From positions 1 through 48,774 of the forward strand of contig JAKPDL010000077.1 in NCBI GenBank assembly GCA_029552825.1: a stretch of DNA of 48,774 nucleotides. Direction: 5' to 3'. Source of the stretch: Bacteroidota bacterium. GTDB taxonomy: Bacteria > Bacteroidota > Bacteroidia > Bacteroidales > VadinHA17. The first letter of the stretch is position 1. Each line of letters opens with the position of its first letter. The notes under the pieces are model-generated. The model was not told the origin of the DNA and ran no database searches. It saw only the letters and a program-made list of their open reading frames with translations. Shown here piece after piece: positions 43,047 through 48,774 of the stretch. Made by a program: the position numbers and the translations under genes.

Positions 43047-44906
43047 TCACCTTGAAATAATAAGCCTGGTTGTACCCAAAATCTTCGATTTTGCCGAAGC
43101 ACTGACAAAATATATTCCCGCCGGCAGTGCAGAAATATCAAGCCTGTCGGAGTTGTAATAATTTGACTTCAGGATTATTCTGCCGGCCAAATCTATTATG
43201 GTGATGCCGATATCTGAAACAAGCGGTTGATTGCCTATACCAATGTAGATATATTCCGAAGCAGGATTGGGCCATATTTTGATCCGCATTTCGTTATACA
43301 GGGGGTTGTTAATATCTGATGATTTAATCTCAGGTCCGAAGACTGGCCTTATCATCACGCTGCCAGACATTTGCGATACGTTCCATTCTCCATTGAGGTA
43401 ATAGAGCTGTCGCCCGTTATGCGGGGTATTGAGGTCAAATCCCGCATTCAGGAATGTTTCAGATCTTTGCCTCCATCCAACAAAGAAATCACCAATTATT
43501 TCAACAGGTTTATCTAGAACGTATGTGTAGAATCCGTTAATACTTTCACCCTGTTTAACAACCATATCTTCCTGTGTGTAAATCACATTTCCTGGAATGC
43601 CTTTGTTGTTATCCCATACCATCAGGTCGAAAGCTCGCTGGTTGGCATTCTGATAGCTGTCATTAAAGCATATCTGTACAGCTCTCAGCGTATCGGGAAC
43701 AAATGATTTGAACCTGTATGCCAGCATGGCGTTGCGCGAGCCCAGTCCACTTATACCATAACCACCTTCAGATGTGCCGTCGTCATATGCAAAGCATCTC
43801 CCGAAACGCTGATAATATACAATTGTATCATTTTGCTTTCTGTCGAATGCATCCGTTGTCAGGTAGCATTTTATTCTGAAAAGTGCAGAATCAGTACTGG
43901 ATGAGTTGAAAGTATATATTAGTCCCGCATTATATGTTACCACGGCACCTGAGTCAATATTTGTGGCACCTGCAGTAAAGGAGTGCACAACACTATTATT
44001 GTATACATCGGTTATCTGGAAGCTGCGTGTCACATTTCTGACGATTCTGTCGTTATTTCTGTAGTTAATAGTGATATATGGACCCATTTCTGAAAGGAAT
44101 ACCTGTCTGAACTGATTCCAGGGCATCTCTTCATAAGTTTTCAGAACAGACCTGACAGGCAGTGTGAAAGCCACATCGGGCGGGATGGTATCGGCAGGAT
44201 GCCTGTTTTTGTCAAGAAGAATGTAATCAATGTTCCAGATATCACTGTTTCCTGCCATTGACGGATCGGAGACAGCCGATGAAAGTGAAGCATGGTTGAT
44301 GAATCTGAATCTGAAGCCTTTTTTAAGAAACCTGCTGTCGGCAATATTGATAATAACTGGCTTAAAACCATTTGTTTCATTTAGTGGCGCCTTCCAGATG
44401 CGAAACCATTCCTGTTCAGCGGGTGCCCAGAACTGCAGTACCAGACTGTCGCCCGGTTCAGGTTTGTCTGATAATCCGCCTGCTTCATAAAAGAAACTCA
44501 GATAGATGTTATCATCAGAATTGTAGTTCAGATTAATGGGTTTTGAAGTAAGATGATCAGCTTCAAATACGAATGACGATGCTGTTTCGTAGAGTCTTCC
44601 GTCGCTGTCGAGTGCATCGAGTGTTGCAACGCCAGCGCTGATCTGCTTCACTGAATAAGTGTTATTAATAAAGGCAAATTTGTCTTTCCATCTTTTGCTG
44701 TCAGGGTAAATGTAACTGTCAGAAAAATCGTCAAAAAAAGGAAGTTCGAGTGTGTCGGCTGATTGGGTGCTTTTAGTTGATTCAGATAGGGATTTATTAG
44801 CTTGCAGATAGATGTTTCGTGAAAGTCCGGTAACAACTTCCTGAGCGTTGATGCAGTTACCATAGAATAACAGAAGAGCGATGTATGCAAGAATATTCTT
44901 TTGCAT
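43047..44906 (-). CDS. Type IX secretion system cargo protein
   Basis: 619 residues: signal peptide ending INAQ, a long beta-rich region of no recognised enzyme family, and a C-terminal sorting domain of about 80 residues (IWPNPASEYIYIGIG, then ITIIDLAGRIILKS, LDISALPAGIYFVSA, ending TTRLIISR). That pattern is the type A T9SS signal, so the protein is secreted across the outer membrane and probably bound to the cell surface. It implies the organism has a T9SS (PorV/GldKLMN). It lies in an operon between the PASTA gene and rluD. Confidence 0.88.
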   Translation of the reverse strand: MQKNILAYIALLLFYGNCINAQEVVTGLSRNIYLQANKSLSESTKSTQSADTLELPFFDDFSDSYIYPDSKRWKDKFAFINNTYSVKQISAGVATLDALDSDGRLYETASSFVFEADHLTSKPINLNYNSDDNIYLSFFYEAGGLSDKPEPGDSLVLQFWAPAEQEWFRIWKAPLNETNGFKPVIINIADSRFLKKGFRFRFINHASLSSAVSDPSMAGNSDIWNIDYILLDKNRHPADTIPPDVAFTLPVRSVLKTYEEMPWNQFRQVFLSEMGPYITINYRNNDRIVRNVTRSFQITDVYNNSVVHSFTAGATNIDSGAVVTYNAGLIYTFNSSSTDSALFRIKCYLTTDAFDRKQNDTIVYYQRFGRCFAYDDGTSEGGYGISGLGSRNAMLAYRFKSFVPDTLRAVQICFNDSYQNANQRAFDLMVWDNNKGIPGNVIYTQEDMVVKQGESINGFYTYVLDKPVEIIGDFFVGWRQRSETFLNAGFDLNTPHNGRQLYYLNGEWNVSQMSGSVMIRPVFGPEIKSSDINNPLYNEMRIKIWPNPASEYIYIGIGNQPLVSDIGITIIDLAGRIILKSNYYNSDRLDISALPAGIYFVSASAKSKILGTTRLIISR

Positions 44907-44912
44907 CTGGGG

Positions 44913-45767
44913 TTACTGGTCATTACTGTTTCCGGGAGATGTTACAATTAGACTATCGGGTATACTGACAAGAGTGGAATCAACAGGCAGTAATGCCGAA
45001 TCGGTTGTAAGCCATATATAAACTACTGAGCCAAGCTGCAGGGTGGCTTCTTCGTTGAATTCCGGACTCTGCCTGTAAACGAAAGCCTTTGTTGAATCAT
45101 CCCTGTTTTTAACGGTGTTATCAAAAATATATGCTCCTATGTTAAGTGATGCACTTAGCACACTATTTTTTGCCCGGTCGTAATTCATTCCGATGAGGTT
45201 GGGAACAGGAGTTCTCTCATTGCTGAGTCCTTTTCCGAGTACAAGATCGATTGCTGAGCCTTTCTGGACAGGTTGTCCTTTCTCAATTTCCTTGCCGTCG
45301 TAGAGTTGTTTCAGTACGACGTCAACTGAGAGGTCTGGCACGTAGATGAGTTTACCGGCCTCGAGTCCTGTAGTCTGAAGTAGCGCCAGTGCCTGTCTTT
45401 TGGGCAGCCCGGTAAGGTCGGGCATTTCTACCATCTCGGGATTGAAAGCATTGATTGTCAGAATAATTCTTCTCCATTTTTTCACCCTGTATCCGGGTTT
45501 CGGGTTCTGCTCTGCTATACAGCCTCTCGGGACAGCATTTGTATAAACAGAATCCATTATCTGAAACCGCAGTTTGTGTTTTTTTGCCAGCTTCGCTGTC
45601 TCTTCCAGTGTAAGGCCGTAAAAATCCGGAACAGGTCTTGCCTGCCCGTGTCGTGTATAGATATTGAGCCACAGCAGCACAAGAAAGATTGAACCCAGTA
45701 CGATGGCAATTGCAAGTCCGAGATTCTTGAAAAATATTTTACTCAGAAGGAACTCTTTCAGACTCAT
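44913..45767 (-). CDS. PASTA-domain membrane protein
   Basis: 284 residues with one membrane helix at about residues 13-34, then three PASTA repeats: PVPDFYGLTLEETAKLAKK, MPDLTGLPKRQALALLQ and VPNLIGMNYDRAKNSVL. A proline/serine-poor acidic tail follows. PASTA repeats bind cell-wall precursors or peptidoglycan in Ser/Thr kinases and penicillin-binding proteins, but here there is no kinase or transpeptidase domain, as is common in Bacteroidota. It is the first gene of the operon PASTA-T9SS cargo-rluD. Confidence 0.92.
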   Translation of the reverse strand: MSLKEFLLSKIFFKNLGLAIAIVLGSIFLVLLWLNIYTRHGQARPVPDFYGLTLEETAKLAKKHKLRFQIMDSVYTNAVPRGCIAEQNPKPGYRVKKWRRIILTINAFNPEMVEMPDLTGLPKRQALALLQTTGLEAGKLIYVPDLSVDVVLKQLYDGKEIEKGQPVQKGSAIDLVLGKGLSNERTPVPNLIGMNYDRAKNSVLSASLNIGAYIFDNTVKNRDDSTKAFVYRQSPEFNEEATLQLGSVVYIWLTTDSALLPVDSTLVSIPDSLIVTSPGNSNDQ

Positions 45768-45798
45768 AAAGATGGTTTACATTAGAAAAACGCAGAGG

Positions 45799-45806
45799 CA
45801 AAGATA
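45799..45806 (-). promoter_or_regulatory. -7 box of the PASTA-T9SS cargo-rluD operon
   Basis: Read on the minus strand: TATCTTTG, the best-conserved form of the Bacteroidota -7 box, ending 31 bases before the PASTA start codon. I do not see a good -33 TTTG at the right distance, so the promoter may depend on an activator or on the -7 box alone. Confidence 0.45.
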
Positions 45807-45847
45807 AAATTATATTGGAACATAACAGTGTCATATTATGCTGCTCG

Positions 45848-46957
45848 TCAGAGTTCTCTTATGATATTGTAGAAAGTATCCCTTTCAGCAGGAATGTAAC
45901 CTGACTGTCGGATGAGTCCGGTTATTTCTTCAATACTCATGGAAGGATTGGTTTCGGCAGCCCCTGCCATTGAATATATCTTTGTAGTATCTTCTATGGT
46001 GCCGTCAAGGTCGTCGGCTCCGAAAGAGAGACTGAGCCGGGCATTTTCTTTTCCAAGCATGGGCCAGTAGGCTTTCAGGTGAGGAAAGTTATCGAGAAAA
46101 ATCCTTGCCACGGCATAGTTTCTAAGATCCTCAAGAATATTTACTTCTCCGGTGTACGAGAGGGGATTGTTATGCTTTTTATATTTAAGAGGGATAAAGG
46201 CGTTAAAGCCACCTGTTCTGTCCTGCAGGTTGCGGAGGCGTTCCATGTGGTCGATACGGTGGTTATAATTTTCGATATGTCCATAAAGCATGGTGGCATT
46301 TGATGGTATTCCAAGGCGGTGGGCAGTTTCATGAATAGCCAGCCACCTTTCGGAAGAGGTTTTACCCGGACAGATTTTGTTGCGGATATTTTCATCAAAA
46401 ATCTCGGCTCCGCCGCCAGGAATGGAGGAAAGTCCACACTCCTTCAGCATCTTAAGTCCTTCTTCTATTGACAGACCGCTCTTGCTGAACATATAATCAA
46501 GCTCAATTGCCGAAAAAGCCTTTATGCTAAGTCCGGGCCTGTGATTGTGAATTCTTTTTATCAGTTCGCAGTAAAAAATTATATCCCTTGACGGATGGAC
46601 ACCACCTGTTATATGGACTTCAGTAACATGTTTACTGTCAAATTTTTTCACTGTTTCGAGCATCTCATCAATACTGTATTCCCAGCTACCCGGTTCGCCT
46701 GCTTTCCTGCGGTACGAACAGAAGAGGCAATTGTTGATGCAAATATTTGTAGGTTCAATATGAAAATTGCAGTTAAAGAAGACAATATCACCATTAAGAC
46801 GTCTTCTGACTGTGTCAGACAGCATTGCAAGCAATGAAAGAGATGCCTTTTCATAAAGTAATAGGCCTTCAGCGGGTGAAAGACGTTCTCCTTCACAAAC
46901 TTTTTCTGCTGTGCGTCTGAGAAATTCGTCTTTTATATGTGTCAGAAATTCTTTCAT
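45848..46957 (-). CDS. mqnE: Aminofutalosine synthase (radical SAM, menaquinone pathway)
   Basis: 369 residues with the radical SAM motif CX3CX2C in NICINNCLFCSYRR, the following HITGGVHP and SSIPGGGAEIFDENIR motifs, and C-terminal GADDLDGTIEDT, all characteristic of MqnE. It joins 3-[(1-carboxyvinyl)oxy]benzoate and SAM to give 6-amino-6-deoxyfutalosine, the second step of the futalosine route to menaquinone. The other mqn genes are not in the window. A -7-like TAATTTTG at 46978-46971 lies only 14 bases before the ATG but has no -33 partner. Confidence 0.93.
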   Translation of the reverse strand: MKEFLTHIKDEFLRRTAEKVCEGERLSPAEGLLLYEKASLSLLAMLSDTVRRRLNGDIVFFNCNFHIEPTNICINNCLFCSYRRKAGEPGSWEYSIDEMLETVKKFDSKHVTEVHITGGVHPSRDIIFYCELIKRIHNHRPGLSIKAFSAIELDYMFSKSGLSIEEGLKMLKECGLSSIPGGGAEIFDENIRNKICPGKTSSERWLAIHETAHRLGIPSNATMLYGHIENYNHRIDHMERLRNLQDRTGGFNAFIPLKYKKHNNPLSYTGEVNILEDLRNYAVARIFLDNFPHLKAYWPMLGKENARLSLSFGADDLDGTIEDTTKIYSMAGAAETNPSMSIEEITGLIRQSGYIPAERDTFYNIIREL

Positions 46958-47040
46958 TATAATTGGTGGTCAAAATTACAAATTATTTATGGCTGTTTTC
47001 TTTTTCCATCATCGTGGGCTATTCAGGATAATCCTGGTAA

Positions 47041-47085
47041 AATAATAAAGGGTGCTGCTTTTTCTGGCAGTACCCTTTATTATAA
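47041..47085 (-). terminator. Terminator after rpmH
   Basis: A long stem: AATAAAGGGT around 47044-47053 pairs with ACCCTTTATT at 47072-47081, continuing through GCTGC/GGCAG to a T-rich loop, about 18 base pairs in all with G-T pairs. It lies 20 bases after the rpmH stop codon and before mqnE, and should keep the strong rpmH transcript from running on. Confidence 0.75.
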
Positions 47086-47103
47086 GGTTATTTTTTTAAT
47101 TTC

Positions 47104-47259
47104 TTACTTAACCCTTTTTTCGTCGGAAACAGTCAGCTTCTTTCTGCCTTTGGCCCTTCTGGCTGAAAGCACCCTCCGCCCATTGGCTGTCGACATCCTT
47201 TTTCTGAAACCATGAGTGTTTAACCTCTTTCTTCTCGATGGCTGATATGTTCTTTTCAT
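47104..47259 (-). CDS. rpmH: 50S ribosomal protein L34
   Basis: 51 residues, starting [18 protein letters not shown] and continuing [17 protein letters not shown], an L34 sequence typical of Bacteroidota with the short C-terminal tail [10 protein letters not shown]. It is a very basic structural component of the large ribosomal subunit. The gene is preceded by a good promoter and followed by a strong terminator, so it is its own transcription unit here; rnpA and dnaA, which adjoin rpmH in many other bacteria, are not present. Confidence 0.97.
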   Translation of the reverse strand: MKRTYQPSRRKRLNTHGFRKRMSTANGRRVLSARRAKGRKKLTVSDEKRVK

Positions 47260-47299
47260 TGTATGATTTTTATGAGTTTACCTTTTCTGAATGAGACTG

Positions 47300-47329
47300 C
47301 AAATGTATTATTTTTTTCAGAAATACAAC
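47300..47329 (-). promoter_or_regulatory. Promoter of rpmH
   Basis: On the minus strand TACATTTG at 47307-47300 is an exact -7 box. GTTG at 47329-47326 gives three of four -33 bases with an 18-base spacer. Transcription would begin near 47293, about 34 bases before the ATG. Confidence 0.6.
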
Positions 47330-47460
47330 ACTTTTTAGTAAAAATAACTCACACATTTAACGTTAATAAATTGTTGATCAAATTGTTTATAGGTTTAATT
47401 TAATTTTTTAACCTATGACAGGAGCGGCATGTTTTTAGCCACGGAACAATGACAAACACA

Positions 47461-47510
47461 GGCGCCGTACCTGGAGGTTTAATAGAGAACGAACCCTTCG
47501 TTCCCGGCGC
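47461..47510. repeat. Compound stem-loop in the rpmH/surface-protein gap
   Basis: Outer arms GCGCCG (47462-47467) and CGGCGC (47505-47510) enclose a second perfect hairpin, GAACGAA-CCC-TTCGTTC (47487-47503). The GC-rich stems stand out in an AT-rich gap. It may be part of a small RNA, a terminator or a dispersed repeat unit. Confidence 0.5.
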
Positions 47511-47522
47511 AATTGGTAACAT

Positions 47523-47656
47523 AAACCCTTAAACCCTTAAACCTTGAAACCCTTAAACCCTGAAACCCTTAAACCCTGAACCCTTTGAACCTTGAACCTT
47601 GAACCTTGAACCTTAAACCTTAAACCTTAAACCTTAAACCCTTGAACCCCCAACCC
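47523..47656 (+). repeat. Octamer-then-heptamer tandem repeat array
   Basis: Seven octamers of the form AAACCCTT or AAACCCTG (47523-47578) pass through a 9-base junction into seven heptamers, three AACCTTG and four AACCTTA (47588-47636). Degenerate copies then run to about 47656. The array resembles telomere-like repeats in base pattern but is an intergenic chromosomal satellite. It is not a CRISPR array: units are too short and there are no spacers. Confidence 0.9.
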
Positions 47657-48101
47657 AACATCGCTGGTCAATTCCTCCTGGTTAGACTGCCTTTTTTCAT
47701 TCATCTAAAAAAATCCTCCGTTCATTTACGTTTATTCTCCATTCGTCAAAAAAATTTGACTCGAATTTTTATTTTTCATAATTTGCATATGTAACTTGTT
47801 GTCAAATGATTGTAAAACCACAGGCTTCTTGACCCGAAATTTCGTTCTCCACGATTTTTTGAGCCATTCAGCCTGAAAAAATATAAACATTAAACCTGTG
47901 CAGGCCTAAAGAATAGAAGTGCTTTTTTGAGTTTGCCTCGCTCTTCCTGTAGAAATAGGAGTTTTCCAGGGAGGTAAGAGTATGGCAGTAAATGTCTCCA
48001 TTTGGGTGAACACAGGGAGCAGAAGAGGTAGCAAATAAATGAGCCAGAAAGTTATGCAGATAATTAACATAAATTCAATAATCTGATAAAACCTAACAAA
48101 A

Positions 48102-48774
48102 ATGAAAACAAAATTTTTTCTTTCGATAATTCTTGCTCTGAGCTCCGTGCTCTGTGCTCTGAGCCAGATTCCGCAAGGTTTCAATTATCAGGCCATTGCC
48201 CGCGATGCTTCGGGCAATCCCATTACAAACACTGCCATGCAAGTGCGCATCACCATACAGAGTTCACAAACAGGCGGTACAATCTTCTGGCAGGAGTTGC
48301 ACCCATCGGTAACAACCAACGATTTTGGCATGCTTACCCTTGTTGTGGGACAGGGTACCAGAGAGGCAGGTACTGCCGCAACTTTTGCAGATATTGACTG
48401 GAGTGTTACTCCGAAATACATCAAAACCGAAATAGATTACGGCGGATGGAAGGATATGGGAGTTAGTCCGTTATGGTCGGTGCCGTATGCCCAGGTGGCA
48501 AAAAGTTCTGAACAGTGGCAGACAAACGGAACAAACATTTTCAGATCTTCAGGTAATGTAGGAATCGGAACATCAAATCCGACAGTTGCGCTGGATGTGA
48601 ACGGCCAATCGGTTATATCAAGTACTCTTTATACAAATTGGATTGAGGTAAGCGAAAAATCTACAGGAAACAGATATTCGGGGATTGATTTTCACGGAGA
48701 CGATACTTATACTGATTATTCTCTGAGGATATACAGATACAATACCGGACCGGATGCCTATTCTAGGATATGGC
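48102..48774 (+). CDS. Secreted surface/tail-fibre-like protein, N-terminal part (partial)
   Basis: 224 codons are open from the ATG at 48102 to the right edge, where the gene runs off. The signal peptide (FFLSIILALSSVLCALSQ) is followed by IPQGFNYQAIARDASGNPI, a start typical of large Bacteroidota surface proteins that carry tail-fibre or endosialidase-chaperone-like C-terminal parts. Then come beta-rich segments, WSVPYAQVAKSS, and NVGIGTSNPTVALDVNG, the repeated motif of such fibre proteins. The signal-peptide codons include a heptamer tandem repeat (48134-48161). The function is probably adhesion or surface structure; the missing C-terminus would decide. Confidence 0.85.
   Translation, partial: MKTKFFLSIILALSSVLCALSQIPQGFNYQAIARDASGNPITNTAMQVRITIQSSQTGGTIFWQELHPSVTTNDFGMLTLVVGQGTREAGTAATFADIDWSVTPKYIKTEIDYGGWKDMGVSPLWSVPYAQVAKSSEQWQTNGTNIFRSSGNVGIGTSNPTVALDVNGQSVISSTLYTNWIEVSEKSTGNRYSGIDFHGDDTYTDYSLRIYRYNTGPDAYSRIW
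48134..48161 (+). repeat. Heptamer tandem repeat inside the signal-peptide coding region
   Basis: Four consecutive heptamers: TGCTCTG, AGCTCCG, TGCTCTG, TGCTCTG. Three are identical and one has two changes. Because seven is not a multiple of three, gain or loss of a unit would shift the reading frame of the surface protein. Confidence 0.75.

Larger units (their letters stand above)
47260..48101. other. Long intergenic region with hairpin and tandem repeats
   Basis: 842 bases without a credible gene. It holds the rpmH promoter at its left end, a structured hairpin at 47461-47510, an octamer/heptamer tandem array at 47523-47656, and then about 440 bases of mixed AT-rich DNA leading to the surface-protein gene at 48102. 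I found no consensus promoter for that gene. A minus-strand open frame at 47906-48184 overlaps the real gene and has no protein-like features. Confidence 0.6.

Noticed and set aside
45848-46957. Functional link between MqnE and the chorismatase-like protein
   Set aside because: They are 39 kb apart, and the futalosine route uses MqnA on chorismate, not a chorismatase; no evidence joins them.
47104-47420. Replication origin beside rpmH
   Set aside because: No cluster of DnaA boxes (TTATCCACA type) and no dnaA or rnpA gene is present; the AT-rich stretch is explained by promoters.
47523-47656. CRISPR array or telomere
   Set aside because: Units are 7-8 bases without spacers, no cas genes are near, and the array sits inside continuous chromosomal sequence.
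47906-48184. Minus-strand open frame of 92 codons
   Set aside because: It overlaps the start of the well-supported plus-strand surface-protein gene and has no recognisable features.

Overview
The window looks like a chromosomal piece of a Bacteroidota bacterium, most likely Bacteroidales-like and probably anaerobic. The evidence is a SusC/SusD pair, many lipoproteins, a type IX secretion C-terminal domain, LytS/LytTR signalling, futalosine-pathway MqnE, and promoters of the Bacteroidota form TTTG-N19/20-TAnnTTTG. Shine-Dalgarno sites are rare. The species cannot be named from the sequence alone.

Layout. (1) 1-9.9 kb and the susC gene to 13.2 kb form an L-arabinose/arabinan utilisation locus: the end of araD, araB, a GH51 arabinofuranosidase, a GH127 beta-L-arabinofuranosidase, an unexpected chorismatase-like protein, an aldose 1-epimerase lipoprotein, and a convergent susC-susD pair with a promoter and a leader of about 240 nt. 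(2) 13.5-18.5 kb is a minus-strand operon: a secreted PQQ-like beta-propeller, a tiny cysteine-rich membrane protein, a propeller lipoprotein with a CXXCH haem site, and a large membrane protein. (3) 18.7-21.6 kb holds an outer-membrane-like protein and a LytS/LytR two-component pair. (4) 21.8-31.1 kb is the most unusual part. Two close PQQ-like propeller paralogues flank a tight five-gene operon made of a double [4Fe-4S] protein, a radical SAM enzyme, a fusion of DUF116 with a trans-polyprenyl diphosphate synthase, a small alpha/alpha-barrel cyclase-like protein, and a squalene-hopene-cyclase-like class II terpene cyclase with an intact DxDD motif. It reads as an isoprenoid or terpenoid biosynthesis and modification cluster that I cannot match to a described pathway. 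(5) 31.3-35.4 kb holds a GH3 lipoprotein, an NTF2-like protein, an aldo/keto reductase, tRNA-Leu(UAA) and a broken copy of part of that tRNA. (6) 35.5-47.3 kb is mostly housekeeping: a double M16 protease, LemA and two TPM proteins, DUF4956 and DUF2490 proteins, RluD, a T9SS cargo protein, a PASTA protein, MqnE and ribosomal protein L34. (7) 47.3-48.8 kb is intergenic DNA with a hairpin and an octamer/heptamer tandem array, then the start of a surface protein whose signal peptide is encoded by heptamer repeats.

How the parts fit. GH51 and GH127 can release L-arabinose outside or in the periplasm, SusCD binds and imports oligosaccharides, the epimerase interconverts sugar anomers, and AraB-AraD feed the pentose phosphate pathway. 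In the terpenoid cluster the prenyl synthase would make a linear isoprenyl chain, the class II cyclase would cyclise it or a derivative, and the radical SAM/Fe-S/DUF116 proteins would supply a redox or radical modification. The role of the flanking propellers is unknown.
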